64,000 nt of DNA from Actinomycetota bacterium (lineage in GTDB: Bacteria > Actinomycetota > Actinomycetes > Actinomycetales > Microbacteriaceae), in the NCBI GenBank assembly GCA_020160915.1, contig JAIUPK010000006.1, forward strand, positions 79,869-143,868. Reading direction: 5' to 3'. Both the position numbers and the translations under genes were made by a program. The notes under the pieces were generated by a model that was not told where the DNA came from, searched no databases, and saw only the letters and a list, made by a program, of their open reading frames with translations. Below, in pieces: positions 34,562 to 44,495 of this stretch (the stretch's first letter is position 1; every line of letters begins with the position of its first letter).

Positions 34562-35571
34562 GCACGCTGACCCTGAGCAAGGCCATCGGAGCTGGGCTTC
34601 GACGCGCAATGGAGACCGATCCCAAGGTGGTTCTGCTCGGCGAGGACATCGGCAAGCTCGGCGGCGTGTACCGCATCACCGATGGCCTGCAGGCCGACTT
34701 TGGTGAGCGTCGGGTTCTGGACACCCCGCTGGCCGAGTCAGCGATCATCGGCGCGGCGGTGGGGCTCGCCTATCGCGGGTATCGACCGGTGTGCGAAATC
34801 CAGTTCGATGGATTCATCTACCCGGCCTTCGACCAGATCGTCAGTCAGGTCTCGCGCATGCACTACCGCACCAAGGGCGCGGTGCGCATGCCGATCACCA
34901 TCCGGGTGCCCTGGGGCGGCGGCATCGGCGCGGCCGAGCACCACTCCGACTCGCCCGAGGCGTACTTCACCCACACCGCCGGCCTGCGAGTGGTGGCGTG
35001 CTCTAACCCCCAGAACGCGTACACGATGATTCGCGAGGCCATCGCATCGGATGACCCTGTGCTCTACTTCGAGCCGAAGCGCCGCTACCACCTCAAGGGC
35101 GAGGTCGACCTGGAGGCACCGTTGTCCGGCCAGTCAGCGGGCCGTTCGCAGGTGCTCGTGGCCGGAACCGACGTCACTGTCGTCGCGTACGGGGCGTTGG
35201 TGCAGACCGCTCTGGATGCCGCTGCCGCCGCCGAGCGAGAGGGCATCTCGATCGAAGTCATCGACCTGCTCTCACTCTCGCCGATCGACTACGCGCCGAT
35301 CGCGCAGTCGGTTCGGCGCACCGGACGACTGGTTGTCGCACACGAGGCCGCGCTCACCGGCGGAGTCGGCGCCGAGGTCTGCGCGAGCATCACCGAGCGC
35401 TGTTTCGAGTACCTCGAGGCTGCGCCCGTGCGGGTCACCGGCCACGACATCCCCTATCCGCCGGCCAAGGCCGAGGGGCACCATATCCCCGACCTCGACC
35501 GACTCCTCGACGGCATCGACTGCGCGCTGGGCCGGCCGAACTCGCGCAGTGGCATGGGTGCCGGGTCATGA
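34558..35571 (+). CDS. Branched-chain alpha-keto acid dehydrogenase E1 beta subunit
   Basis: A 337-residue transketolase-like beta subunit that completes the E1 heterotetramer. It contains VVLLGEDIGKLGGVYRIT, DTPLAESAIIGAAVGLAYRG, EIQFDGFIYPAFDQI and the C-terminal RRTGRLVVAHEA segment. GTG 34558 overlaps the E1 alpha stop (GTGA); its own stop overlaps the E2 start (ATGA). The three genes are tightly coupled, as expected for fixed subunit ratios. Confidence 0.93.
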   Translation: MSTLTLSKAIGAGLRRAMETDPKVVLLGEDIGKLGGVYRITDGLQADFGERRVLDTPLAESAIIGAAVGLAYRGYRPVCEIQFDGFIYPAFDQIVSQVSRMHYRTKGAVRMPITIRVPWGGGIGAAEHHSDSPEAYFTHTAGLRVVACSNPQNAYTMIREAIASDDPVLYFEPKRRYHLKGEVDLEAPLSGQSAGRSQVLVAGTDVTVVAYGALVQTALDAAAAAEREGISIEVIDLLSLSPIDYAPIAQSVRRTGRLVVAHEAALTGGVGAEVCASITERCFEYLEAAPVRVTGHDIPYPPAKAEGHHIPDLDRLLDGIDCALGRPNSRSGMGAGS

Positions 35572-36842
35572 GGACGATCTTCAGCCTGCCCGACCTGGGC
35601 GAGGGACTCACCGAATCCGAGGTCGTCGGATGGCGCGTGTCAGTCGGCGACAACGTTGAACTCAACCAGATCATCGCCGACGTCGAGACTGCCAAGGCCG
35701 CCGTCGAACTGCCGTCGCCCGTCGCGGGCGTCGTCGCGGCGTTGCATGCCGAGGCAGGCCAGACCGTCGCGGTGGGTGCGCCGCTCGTCACCTTCGAGAC
35801 GACGGCGGATGACGCGGCCGCCTCCCCGGGTGATGACCCTGACACCGCCCGCGCCGACAGCCCCGAAGCCCACCTCGTGGGGTACGGCGCCCGCGCCGAG
35901 ACCGCCGTCCCGCGCCGCCGCGCCGCTGGGGCAGCATCCCAGGCGCCCACGCCTGCTCCGCCCGCGCTGGCTCCGGATGCACGCCCCGACGGTCCACGTT
36001 CGACCCCTCCGGTGCGCACGCTTGCCGCTTCGCTCGGGGTGGACCTGCGCACGGTCACGGGCACCGGTGACCGCGGGCTCATCACCCGCGCAGACATTGA
36101 GCTCGCGGCATCCCGAGCGGAGTCGGGCAGGGCGTCCAGGGCCAGAGAGACGAGAACCGCCATTCGGGGCGTGCGGAAACACACCGCGGAGGCGATGGTC
36201 GCGAGCGCCTTCACTGCTCCACAGGTGACCGTGTTTCTCACAGTCGACGTCTCGGCCACGACTGAGTTGCTCGCTCGACTACGAACAGACCCGCGCTTCG
36301 ACGGTCGTCGCCTCACGATTCTCACCGTGGTGGCCAAGGCTGTATGTCTCGCCCTCGCGCGCCACGAGACGCTCAACAGCCGATGGGATGGCGCGGCCCA
36401 AGAGATCATCACGTTCGGCTACGTCAACCTCGGCATCGCCACCGCGACCGATCGCGGCCTGATGGTGCCGAACATCAAGGACGCTGAGACGCTGAGCCTG
36501 CTCGAACTCGCCGACGCGATCGGCGCGTTGGTCGACACCGCACGAGCCGGACACACGGCGCCCGCGGACTTCGCGCACGGAACGATCACCGTCACGAACA
36601 TCGGGGTGTTCGGCGTCGACGCCGGAACGCCGATACTCAACCCGGGCGAGGCAGCGATACTCGGGATCGGGGCGGTTCGGCACACTCCGTGGGGGTACCG
36701 CGGTGAGGTCGTCCTTCGCGACGTGCTCACCCTCAGCCTGTCGTTCGACCATCGCCTCGTCGACGGCGAGCAGGGTGCGCGGTTCCTCACTGACGTTGCG
36801 GCAATCCTCCACAACCCTCTGCCGCTACTGACCCTTCTCTGA
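35568..36842 (+). CDS. Dihydrolipoamide acyltransferase E2 of the branched-chain keto acid complex
   Basis: A 424-residue acyltransferase. The single lipoyl domain has the modified lysine in ETAKAAVE near residue 43. An Ala/Pro-rich linker leads to a peripheral subunit-binding domain (about 148-185, [15 protein letters not shown]...GLITRADI). The catalytic domain ends with [16 protein letters not shown], with the active-site histidine near residue 395. It forms the core of the complex and transfers isovaleryl, isobutyryl or 2-methylbutyryl groups to CoA. Confidence 0.93.
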   Translation: MRTIFSLPDLGEGLTESEVVGWRVSVGDNVELNQIIADVETAKAAVELPSPVAGVVAALHAEAGQTVAVGAPLVTFETTADDAAASPGDDPDTARADSPEAHLVGYGARAETAVPRRRAAGAASQAPTPAPPALAPDARPDGPRSTPPVRTLAASLGVDLRTVTGTGDRGLITRADIELAASRAESGRASRARETRTAIRGVRKHTAEAMVASAFTAPQVTVFLTVDVSATTELLARLRTDPRFDGRRLTILTVVAKAVCLALARHETLNSRWDGAAQEIITFGYVNLGIATATDRGLMVPNIKDAETLSLLELADAIGALVDTARAGHTAPADFAHGTITVTNIGVFGVDAGTPILNPGEAAILGIGAVRHTPWGYRGEVVLRDVLTLSLSFDHRLVDGEQGARFLTDVAAILHNPLPLLTLL

Positions 36843-36874
36843 TTGCCGCCCGCCCGCCACCCATTGGAGCCCAC

Positions 36875-38038
36875 ATGAGCACGATCCCAGCAGGACTCGA
36901 CTTCGCTCTCGGCGAGGCCGCCGACACCATCCGAGAAGTCGCCTCCGGGTTCGCCACCCGGCGCATTGCGCCACTCGCGGCACAGATCGACGAGACGAAC
37001 ACCTTTCCGCGCGAACTGTGGACCGAGTTCGGCGACCTGGGGCTCCACGGCGTGACCGTCGAGGAGGAGTGGGGTGGCCTCGGCCTCGGCTATCTCGAGC
37101 AGGTCGTCGTGATGGAGGAGATCTCACGGGCATCCGCTTCTGTTGGCCTCTCGTACGGTGCGCACTCCAACCTGTGTGTCAATCAGATACGTCGCTGGGG
37201 CACTGACGAGCAGAAGCGCACGTATCTGCCGAAGCTCATCTCCGGGGAGCACGTGGGGTCACTGGCAATGTCCGAGGCGGAGGCCGGATCCGATGTCGTC
37301 TCCATGAAGCTCAAGGCGCAACCGTCCGCCGGCGGGTATGTGCTCACGGGCACCAAGTTCTGGATCACCAATGCGCCCCAGGCCGACACTCTGGTGGTCT
37401 ACGCGAAGACCGAGCCGACAGCCGGCGCTCGAGGGATCACCGCCTTCATAGTCGAGAAGGGGATGCCCGGCTTCACGGTCGGCGCGAAGCTCAACAAGAT
37501 GGGCATGCGCGGTTCCGACACCGCAGAACTCGTCTTCGACCACTGCGAGATACCGGCCGAGAATGTGCTCGGAACCGTCAATGACGGCGCCGCGGTGCTC
37601 ATGTCGGGCCTGGACTACGAGCGAGCAGTGCTCGCCGCGGGGCCGCTCGGCATCATGCAGGCGGCGCTGGATGTCGTGCTGCCGTACGTGCGGCAACGCG
37701 AACAGTTCGGCGCGGCTATCGGCTCATTCCAGTTGATGCAGGCCAAAGTTGCCGACATGTACGTGGCGCTGAGCACCTCACGCGCCTACGTTTACGCGGT
37801 GGCGCGAGCGTGCGACGCCGATCTGACGTCGCGGGCGGATGCTGCGGGCGCGATCCTGTACGCATCCGAGAGTGCCGTGAAGACCTCGCTCGACGCGATC
37901 CAAGCTCTCGGCGGGGCCGGCTACACCAAGGAGTGGCCGGTGGAACGGTTGCTGCGCGACGCCAAGCTCTACGACATCGGTGCGGGGACGAACGAAATCC
38001 GCCGGTACCTGATCGGGCGGGAACTCATCGGGCTCTAG
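36875..38038 (+). CDS. Isovaleryl-CoA dehydrogenase-type acyl-CoA dehydrogenase
   Basis: A 387-residue FAD enzyme. It has [35 protein letters not shown] and [19 protein letters not shown] as substrate/FAD marks. The catalytic base of most family members, the Glu before GT near the C-terminus, is replaced here (GAGTNEI), whereas an Asp-Tyr-Glu-Arg segment at residues 247-250 puts a glutamate at the isovaleryl-CoA dehydrogenase position. This supports isovaleryl-CoA as substrate, the step after the keto acid complex in leucine breakdown. It starts 32 bases after E2. Confidence 0.9.
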   Translation: MSTIPAGLDFALGEAADTIREVASGFATRRIAPLAAQIDETNTFPRELWTEFGDLGLHGVTVEEEWGGLGLGYLEQVVVMEEISRASASVGLSYGAHSNLCVNQIRRWGTDEQKRTYLPKLISGEHVGSLAMSEAEAGSDVVSMKLKAQPSAGGYVLTGTKFWITNAPQADTLVVYAKTEPTAGARGITAFIVEKGMPGFTVGAKLNKMGMRGSDTAELVFDHCEIPAENVLGTVNDGAAVLMSGLDYERAVLAAGPLGIMQAALDVVLPYVRQREQFGAAIGSFQLMQAKVADMYVALSTSRAYVYAVARACDADLTSRADAAGAILYASESAVKTSLDAIQALGGAGYTKEWPVERLLRDAKLYDIGAGTNEIRRYLIGRELIGL

Positions 38039-38057
38039 CGAGTAGTTTGGTGTTCTT

Positions 38058-39254
38058 ATGGCTCTCCCACCTGAGGCACTGCCCCTCACCGGGATCGTGG
38101 TCGCCGACTTCTCGCGGGTGCTTGCCGGTCCGCTAGCGACGATGACGCTTGCCGATCTCGGTGCTCGCGTCATCAAGATCGAGCGACCCGGTGAAGGTGA
38201 CGACACGCGTCACTGGGGTCCTCCGTTCTCCCCGACCGGCTCCACCTATTTCGAGAGCGTCAATCGCAACAAGGAGTCGATCGAGCTCGATCTCACCACT
38301 GACGCCGATCGTGCGGTCGCCATTGCGATCGCGAGCAACGCAGACATCCTCGTCGAGAATTTCAAGCCCGGGGGCGCGACCTCGCTCGGCCTGGGATACG
38401 ACGAGCTCAGCGTGCTGAACCCGGGCCTCATCTACGCGTCCATCTCCGGCTTCGGCAGCGGCAGAGGTGCGGAGCTACCGGGATACGACTTCATCGTGCA
38501 GGCCGTCGGTGGACTCATGAGCATTACCGGCGACCCCGAGGGACCGCCCATGAAGGTAGGCGTTGCCGTCGTGGACATCCTCACCGCGAAGGATGCGACT
38601 ATCGGAATCCTGGCGGCGTTGCAGGCGAGAAACGAAACAGGCCTGGGTCGTCGTCTCGAGGTCAATCTGTTGTCGAGCCTGCAAGGAGCTCTGGCCAATC
38701 AGGGCCAGTCGCACCTCGGTGCCGGGCGCACGCCTCGTCAGATGGGCAACGCACATCCGTCGATCGCTCCTTACGAGTTGCTGCATTGCCGAGACAAACC
38801 TCTGGCCCTCGCATGCGGCAACGACCGGCAATTCGTGGCGACACTTCGAGTGCTCGGCCTCGAGTCACTGCTGAGCGATGAACGGTTTCTCACCAACAGT
38901 GCCCGGGTCGAACACCGAGCGGAGTTGGTCACCGCCCTGGAGGGCCGACTCGCCACCCGAACCGCTTCGTACTGGCAGACCGCCCTCACTGCGGTGGGTG
39001 TGCCAGCGGGCCAAGTGGGGTCAATCGCCGACGGCCTCGAGCTCGCCCGCGCGCTCGACCTCGCCCCCACCATCGAGGTAAAGGATGCCTCGGGTAACCC
39101 TTCGGGCGCGCAGTTCCGCAGCCCGATCAGTTGGACGCCCGCGGTCACCCCCCGCACGGCTGCCCCGCCAGACCTCGGTGAGCACAATGACTCTGTGCGT
39201 CGCTGGCTCGCCTCGCTACCGGGAGGCGTCACACCAAAAATCTCGAGCGATTGA
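38058..39254 (+). CDS. CaiB/BaiF family (type III) CoA transferase
   Basis: A 398-residue family III CoA transferase. Near the N-terminus GIVVADFSRVLAGPLATM and GARVIKIERPGEGD are typical; the catalytic Asp is expected in the YDFIVQAVGGLMS...MKVGVAVVDILT region. These enzymes move CoA between acids without free thioester loss. In the mycobacterial cluster a two-subunit SCOT-type transferase (ScoA/ScoB) occupies the comparable place, so this could be its functional replacement; the acceptor is unknown. It begins 19 bases after the acyl-CoA dehydrogenase stop. Confidence 0.87.
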   Translation: MALPPEALPLTGIVVADFSRVLAGPLATMTLADLGARVIKIERPGEGDDTRHWGPPFSPTGSTYFESVNRNKESIELDLTTDADRAVAIAIASNADILVENFKPGGATSLGLGYDELSVLNPGLIYASISGFGSGRGAELPGYDFIVQAVGGLMSITGDPEGPPMKVGVAVVDILTAKDATIGILAALQARNETGLGRRLEVNLLSSLQGALANQGQSHLGAGRTPRQMGNAHPSIAPYELLHCRDKPLALACGNDRQFVATLRVLGLESLLSDERFLTNSARVEHRAELVTALEGRLATRTASYWQTALTAVGVPAGQVGSIADGLELARALDLAPTIEVKDASGNPSGAQFRSPISWTPAVTPRTAAPPDLGEHNDSVRRWLASLPGGVTPKISSD

Positions 39255-39273
39255 GCACCCATGAATGAACCGA

Positions 39274-39303
39274 TGAGGTGCACACTCTACTTATCGCACC
39301 TCA
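39274..39303. promoter_or_regulatory. Inverted repeat before the aldehyde dehydrogenase gene
   Basis: TGAGGTGC (39274-39281) and GCACCTCA (39296-39303) are perfect inverted arms with a 14-base spacer in the 95-base gap before the aldehyde dehydrogenase. It may be an operator or end the upstream transcript. Confidence 0.45.
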
Positions 39304-39349
39304 CCTGACCGGCGCCCCCGCCTTTCGCTGAACCCTCTTAGGAGCATCC

Positions 39350-40720
39350 ATGAGCGACTACATCGTGACCAACCCCGCGACGGGAGAGACCGGCTTCAAC
39401 CCGGCCCCGACTACCGACGCTGAAGCCAGCGCATCCCTCGCAAGCGCAGACAGCGCGTACCGCACCTGGTCTCGCTCGACCTCCGTCGCCGAACGCGCTG
39501 CTCTGATGCAGCGGGTCGCCGAGTTGCACACTGAGCGCCGTGAACTGCTGGCCGACATCATCGTGCGCGAGATGGGCAAGCCCGTCGAGCAGGCCCTCGG
39601 CGAGGTCGATTTCAGCGCCGCGATCTACTCCTACTACGCCGAGAACGGCGAGACGTTTCTCGCTGACGAGCCGATTGAGCTGCTCGATGGCGAGGGCTCG
39701 GCGTTCATCCGTCGATCATCCCTCGGCGTGCTTCTCGGCATCATGCCTTGGAATTTTCCCTACTACCAGGTCGCCCGGTTTGCCGGCCCCAACCTCGTGC
39801 TCGGCAACACGATTCTGCTCAAGCACGCGAGCCAGTGCCCCGAGTCAGCCGCAGCCATCGAGACGATCTTCCGCGACGCGGGCTTTCCTGACGGCGCTTA
39901 CCGCAACCTCTTCATCACGAGCGAACAGGTCGCCGACCTCATCGCCGACCCCCGCGTCGTCGGGGTATCACTCACGGGCTCGGAGCGCGCGGGTGCCGCG
40001 GTGGCCGAGGTCGCCGGGCGCAACCTCAAGAAGGTCGTGCTCGAGCTGGGTGGGTCCGATCCGTTCATCCTTCTCAGCACGGATGACATGGATGCCACTG
40101 TTGCAGCGGCGGTCGCGGGTCGACTCGACAACAGCGGTCAGTCCTGCAACGCGGCCAAGCGCTTCATCGTTGCCGACGCGCTCTACGAGGAGTTCCTTGC
40201 CAAGTTCACCGACGCGATGGTCGGAACTGTGGCTGGCGACCCGACCCAGTCGGCGACAGAACTAGGGCCGCTTTCGTCGGCTCTCGCTGCCGAGCGCCTG
40301 TCAGAGCAGCTCTCGCGTGCCGTTGCGAGCGGGGCCAAGGCTGCTGGCTCGGGAGCTCAAGACGGGGCGTGGTTCTCGCCCGCCGTGCTCACCGAGGTGA
40401 CCCCGGACAATCCCGCCCACTCGGAGGAGTTCTTCGGTCCGGTCGCGATCGTGTATCGCGCCGCGGATGAAGCACACGCCCTTGAGCTGGCCAACGACAC
40501 CCCGTTCGGACTCGGCTCCTACGTCTTCACGACCGATCCCGAGCAGGCCCTGCGGGTTGCCGACCAGATCGAGGCAGGCATGGTCTTCGTCAATGGCGTC
40601 GGCCTCGACAGCCCGGAACTGCCTTTCGGCGGAATCAAGAGGTCTGGATTCGGTCGAGAGCTCGGCCGGTACGGCATCGAAGAGTTCGTGAACCGCAAGA
40701 TGATCCGCGTGCTGCGTTAG
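39350..40720 (+). CDS. NAD(P)-dependent aldehyde dehydrogenase (succinate-semialdehyde dehydrogenase-like)
   Basis: A 456-residue aldehyde dehydrogenase. The catalytic glutamate is in KKVVLELGGSDPF and the nucleophile cysteine in NSGQSCNAAKR. GIMPWNFPYYQVAR is the N-terminal helix typical of the GabD group. The likely substrate is succinate semialdehyde or a related acid aldehyde; the sequence does not distinguish these. Its start is 95 bases from the CoA transferase, so it may have its own promoter. An amino-acid permease follows after a hairpin. Confidence 0.9.
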   Translation: MSDYIVTNPATGETGFNPAPTTDAEASASLASADSAYRTWSRSTSVAERAALMQRVAELHTERRELLADIIVREMGKPVEQALGEVDFSAAIYSYYAENGETFLADEPIELLDGEGSAFIRRSSLGVLLGIMPWNFPYYQVARFAGPNLVLGNTILLKHASQCPESAAAIETIFRDAGFPDGAYRNLFITSEQVADLIADPRVVGVSLTGSERAGAAVAEVAGRNLKKVVLELGGSDPFILLSTDDMDATVAAAVAGRLDNSGQSCNAAKRFIVADALYEEFLAKFTDAMVGTVAGDPTQSATELGPLSSALAAERLSEQLSRAVASGAKAAGSGAQDGAWFSPAVLTEVTPDNPAHSEEFFGPVAIVYRAADEAHALELANDTPFGLGSYVFTTDPEQALRVADQIEAGMVFVNGVGLDSPELPFGGIKRSGFGRELGRYGIEEFVNRKMIRVLR

Positions 40721-40747
40721 AGATCCCAACAGAAAGGCAACACCCGG

Positions 40748-40771
40748 GGTGCACACAAGGATGTGTGCGCC
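40748..40771. terminator. Intercistronic hairpin between aldehyde dehydrogenase and permease
   Basis: GGTGCACACA (40748-40757) and TGTGTGCGCC (40762-40771) form a 10-bp stem with one mismatch and a 4-base loop. It lies 25 bases before the permease start. It may weaken read-through or stabilise one side of the transcript. Confidence 0.4.
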
Positions 40772-40795
40772 TGTCTAACCCACAGAAGGGCTGAA

Positions 40796-42304
40796 ATGTC
40801 TACACCATCCCGCAACTCAGAAGATCTGACCGATCAAGAGCACCTGAAGGTGCTCGGGTATGACGACTCCTTCCGGCGTTCGATGTCGCTCTGGTCGAAC
40901 TTCGCGCTCGGCTTCACCTACCTCTCGCCCCTTGTCGGCGTGTATTCGCTTTTCGCGGTGGTGCTCACCATCGGCGGTCCTCCGTCCATCTGGTGGATCG
41001 TCATCGTCGGAGCCGGCCAGTTGCTCGTTGCATTCGTGTTCGGCGAGGTCGTGTCGCAGTATCCGATTCACGGTGGCATCTATCCATGGACGCGACGGCT
41101 GTGGGGTCGCCGATACGCGTGGCTGGCAGCGTGGGTGTACATCTGGGCGATGATCGTCACGATCACGGCCGTTGCTGAATACGGATCCGGATTCGCCGCG
41201 AGCCTGTTCGGAATCGAACTGAACAGCACGTCCGGCTTCCTCATCACTCTGGCATTCCTTCTGGTTGCACTCGTGATCAACTTCACGGGCACGAAGTCTC
41301 TGGCTCGGGTAGCACGCATCGGCCTTGCCGCGGAATTGATCGGCGTCATCGGGGTCGGGCTCTATCTGCTGATCTTCCAGCGCCAGCAGGGTTTCGACGT
41401 GTTCTTCAACTCGATGGGCACCGAGGGTGACGGCACCTACGGCATGGCCTTCCTCGGCGCGGCGCTCGCCGGCCTGTTCCTCTTCTACGGCTTCGAGGCC
41501 TGCGGAGATGTCGCCGAAGAGGTTGAGAGTCCCGCACGTCGCATCCCGCTGGCGATGATCATGACGATTCTGGTCGGCGGGGTATCTGCGCTCTTCGCGT
41601 TCGCGGGGTACGTGCTGGCAGCTCCCAACCTGGCGGCGATCGTGTCTGGCGAGGACGCCGACCCCATCCCCGGCATCCTGAACGCGACCCTCGGTGAGGT
41701 TGGCGGGAAGATATTCCTCGTCGTAGCGATTACGGCGTTCCTGTCGTGCGTGCTGAGTCTCCAGGCGGCTGCGAGCCGCTTGCTGTTCTCCTTCGGACGC
41801 GATCAGATGCTGCCGGGCCACCGTTGGCTGGCAAAGGTGTCGCCCAGAACCAAGGTCCCGACCAACGCGCTCATCGTGGCGAGCACCGTGCCGGCGCTCA
41901 TCGCGTTCGTGGTCTTCCTGAACAGCACCCTGCTCGTTCCCATCACCGCGTTCGCAATCATCGGCATCTACATCGCATTCCAGATGGTCGTGCTCGCCGC
42001 GCTGCGCCAGCGCATCAAGGGGTGGCGACCTGCCGGTCCGTTCAGCTTGGGGACCCTGGGGTACGTCATCAATGTCGCAGCGCTCGCATGGGGGATCTTC
42101 GCGATCATCCTGCTCGCGGTGCCGGGCTCGTCGGGAAACTTCGCCACCGACTGGGTCGTACTACTGGGGCTCGGGGTCGTTCTCATCACCGGACTTCTCT
42201 ACCTGCTGATCGCGCGTCCCGACCGCAAGTCGGATGCGCCGGCCGGTGATGCTATCGAGGTAGCAGAGAAATTGCGGTCGGGCAGCGCGGCCTCGTCCGA
42301 GTAG
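40796..42304 (+). CDS. APC family amino-acid permease
   Basis: A 502-residue permease with about twelve membrane spans. The first span follows SFRRSMSLWSNFALGFTYLSPLVG and carries the Gly-rich unwound segment of the APC fold. GGIYPWTRRLWGRRYAWLA is a conserved cytoplasmic loop and FYGFEACGDVAEEVESP is a consensus APC motif. It is probably a proton-coupled amino-acid or GABA-type importer, judging also from the GabD-like dehydrogenase upstream. ATG 40796 is the start. A strong terminator follows the stop. Confidence 0.9.
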   Translation: MSTPSRNSEDLTDQEHLKVLGYDDSFRRSMSLWSNFALGFTYLSPLVGVYSLFAVVLTIGGPPSIWWIVIVGAGQLLVAFVFGEVVSQYPIHGGIYPWTRRLWGRRYAWLAAWVYIWAMIVTITAVAEYGSGFAASLFGIELNSTSGFLITLAFLLVALVINFTGTKSLARVARIGLAAELIGVIGVGLYLLIFQRQQGFDVFFNSMGTEGDGTYGMAFLGAALAGLFLFYGFEACGDVAEEVESPARRIPLAMIMTILVGGVSALFAFAGYVLAAPNLAAIVSGEDADPIPGILNATLGEVGGKIFLVVAITAFLSCVLSLQAAASRLLFSFGRDQMLPGHRWLAKVSPRTKVPTNALIVASTVPALIAFVVFLNSTLLVPITAFAIIGIYIAFQMVVLAALRQRIKGWRPAGPFSLGTLGYVINVAALAWGIFAIILLAVPGSSGNFATDWVVLLGLGVVLITGLLYLLIARPDRKSDAPAGDAIEVAEKLRSGSAASSE

Positions 42305-42330
42305 TCGACCGTCGTTGTAGCCACATCGGA

Positions 42331-42364
42331 CAGGGCGTCACGAAGTCCTCTGCGTGACGCCCTG
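42331..42364. terminator. Strong terminator after the permease
   Basis: CAGGGCGTCACG (42331-42342) and CGTGACGCCCTG (42353-42364) form a perfect 12-bp stem with a 10-base loop. It separates the permease from the convergent phosphotransferase gene. Confidence 0.8.
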
Positions 42365-42379
42365 CCCCACCCAACCACC

Positions 42380-43066
42380 TCAAGCCTCGTGTGCTCGACG
42401 GGTGCTGACTGTCGTGACGAAGGCGGCGAGCCGCGCGCGCTCCACGGCAGTGGTCGCCGGATCTGCGAGACGAGCCCTACCAGCCGTAGGGAGTACGGGT
42501 CGGACTCTGGCTTCGTCGATGCCGTCGAGGAACCCTTCCAGCAGGCGTGCGCGCATCGTCGTGTTACCCGTGGCCCCTGCTTCATCCACCCCCATGCAGG
42601 CGAGGATCAGCCACGTCGTTGCAACGTCAAGCTCCCGCGGACCGGGTGCTGCATTGGTCCAATCGAACAGCACCGGGCCAGACGGCGTCATCATGACGTT
42701 GCCGGGATGCAGATCCAAATGCAGTAGGTGATGATGTGCATCCGCAGGTTTCATGGCGGGCACGCGGTCGAGCACACCGTGCAGGTCGGCGAGCGTGCGA
42801 CCGTGTTGCTCGGCGTGTTCCGGATGGTGAGCGAGGTCCTGCAGCATGGTCACCCCGCGCAGACGCTCCATACGCATGTCTGTACCGTCGGCGGCGAATA
42901 CGCGAGGAGTGGGCACTCCATGCGCGTGCGCGTGTTCCATGACCTCCGCCTCATACGCCACGTCAGCACCGGCATCAAGACACCGTCGCAGAACGGTGCC
43001 ATCACCGAGGTCGTAGACAACTGACGCGCGTCCTCGCGCGATTTCGGTTCGACCGTCCGGCACCAT
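42380..43066 (-). CDS. Phosphotransferase/kinase of the APH family
   Basis: A 228-residue aminoglycoside-phosphotransferase-like kinase. The catalytic loop is HLDLHPGNVMM, in which the Asp is the base, and the DFG-equivalent is VLFDWTNA. The N-terminal glycine-rich region has RGRASVVYDLGDGTVLRR. It probably phosphorylates a small molecule, but no substrate can be inferred. ATG 43066 and GTG 43069 both suit the GGAG site upstream. It is followed leftward by a terminator and preceded by the TMEM175-like gene. Confidence 0.85.
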   Translation of the reverse strand: MVPDGRTEIARGRASVVYDLGDGTVLRRCLDAGADVAYEAEVMEHAHAHGVPTPRVFAADGTDMRMERLRGVTMLQDLAHHPEHAEQHGRTLADLHGVLDRVPAMKPADAHHHLLHLDLHPGNVMMTPSGPVLFDWTNAAPGPRELDVATTWLILACMGVDEAGATGNTTMRARLLEGFLDGIDEARVRPVLPTAGRARLADPATTAVERARLAAFVTTVSTRRAHEA

Positions 43067-43096
43067 CACCCGCTCTCCAGAGGCGCGATCACGTAC

Positions 43097-43774
43097 TCAC
43101 ACCGCACTATCGGGCTCAGCCTCACCAGCGCGCATCCGGGAACGTGCTCGATAGACGCGAGTGATGATGTAGGAGATCGGGACCGCGGCCGCCCAAGTGA
43201 ACTCCGCGGCTGTCGCGCCGGCGAACGCAGCGACCGGAATCGACAACAGGAAGATGCCAGGGATCGGGAAGGACTGCACGAGAACATACCGAAAGACGTC
43301 AACTGACACGTGCTGATCGATGAGCTTCGCATGCCAGGCGTACATCCACATTGCGGTCAGCAGGAGCCCGATCAGGCAGATGGATGCCGCATAGATGTAC
43401 ACGCTGAGTGGCACGTCGCCGTAGCGGCCGAGCACTGCGGTCGAAAACGGTACGGATGCGACGACCAGCAACATGACCAGGTTGATCCGTAGGAGTGGCT
43501 GTGTGTACTTGATGATCGCCCGGAACTTCCTATGATGCGACATCCACACCGCACCGATGACGGCGAAGCTCAAGACGAACGAGAGGTACTCGGGCGCGAG
43601 TTCTGCCAGTGCCGGACCCAGGTCGTCGGCTGCGACGGTCGGCACGTGGAGTTCAACTACGAGCAAGGTCATCGCGATCGCGAACACGGCGTCACTGAAG
43701 AACACGAGACGTTCGATCGCGGAACCCTCGGCGATCGAACGGAGGTATCGCTGATAGGTGGTCACACACATCAT
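43097..43774 (-). CDS. TMEM175/DUF1211-type potassium channel-like protein
   Basis: A protein of about 225 residues with six membrane spans. The family motif is RLVFFSDAVFAIAMTLLVVEL in span 1, where the FSD segment is part of the filter. Bacterial TMEM175 proteins form potassium-leak-type channels from such single-repeat subunits. The start is uncertain: 43774 (ATG-ATG) begins the conserved part, while the frame is open to 43882. Channel function is inferred from the family. Confidence 0.82.
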   Translation of the reverse strand: MMCVTTYQRYLRSIAEGSAIERLVFFSDAVFAIAMTLLVVELHVPTVAADDLGPALAELAPEYLSFVLSFAVIGAVWMSHHRKFRAIIKYTQPLLRINLVMLLVVASVPFSTAVLGRYGDVPLSVYIYAASICLIGLLLTAMWMYAWHAKLIDQHVSVDVFRYVLVQSFPIPGIFLLSIPVAAFAGATAAEFTWAAAVPISYIITRVYRARSRMRAGEAEPDSAV

Positions 43775-43841
43775 GCTGCCGAAGCAGCGCCTGTCGTTCG
43801 TCGGCGCTCGGGTGGAATCTCCCCTCCACCCGCGGGTGGAG

Positions 43842-44495
43842 TCAGGGCTGTGCGAGTCCGTGGCGGAAGGCGTAGGCGACAAGCTGCGCCCGGTCGCGCG
43901 CCGCGGTCTTGGCCAGAATGTGGTTCACGTGCGTCTTGACCGTCGCATCCGAGACATAGAGCTCGTTGGCGATCTCCGAGTTGGACCTACCAGCCGCGAT
44001 CAACTGAAGTACGCCCACCTCGCGCGGGGTCAAGTTGTCCGGAATTGATGCCGGCAGTGCGGAGACCCCGCCGTGGCTGAGTGCCTCGAGCAGTCGTCGC
44101 TGCACTGTCGGGTCGAGCTGGGCGTCACCCCGGGCCACCGTGGTCAGGGCCGTCCGGATCTCTTCGGCGCTGGCATCCTTGGTCAGAAATCCCCGAGCCC
44201 CGGCCCTCAGCGCCGCGAAGACCCAGTCGTCATCGGAGTAGGTGGTGAGCACGACGACGCGACAACGCGCACCCGCCGCAGCGAGCTGCTCAGTGGCTTC
44301 CACCCCCGAGCAATTGGGCATGTGGAGGTCCATCAGCACAACGTCGGGGTCGAGCTGGAGGGCCTGCCGTACGGCATCGTCACCATCGACTGCGGTGCCC
44401 ACGACAGTGATGCCATCCAGAAGGCCAAGGAGCGTCGCGAGCCCGTCGCGCACGACCTTCTGGTCGTCGGCAATCAGCACCCGCACCTCAGACAC
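43842..44495 (-). CDS. NarL/LuxR-type response regulator
   Basis: A 217-residue regulator with an N-terminal receiver (ADDQ start, phospho-acceptor Asp in VLMDLHMP, Thr in LTTYSD, Lys in TKDAS) and a C-terminal LuxR helix-turn-helix (LTPREVGVLQLIAAGRSNSEIA, then VSDATVKTHVNHIL). GTG 44495 is chosen because GGGAGGG lies just before it. It diverges from the sensor kinase gene, so the two form a two-component pair controlled from one 144-base gap. Confidence 0.92.
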   Translation of the reverse strand: MSEVRVLIADDQKVVRDGLATLLGLLDGITVVGTAVDGDDAVRQALQLDPDVVLMDLHMPNCSGVEATEQLAAAGARCRVVVLTTYSDDDWVFAALRAGARGFLTKDASAEEIRTALTTVARGDAQLDPTVQRRLLEALSHGGVSALPASIPDNLTPREVGVLQLIAAGRSNSEIANELYVSDATVKTHVNHILAKTAARDRAQLVAYAFRHGLAQP

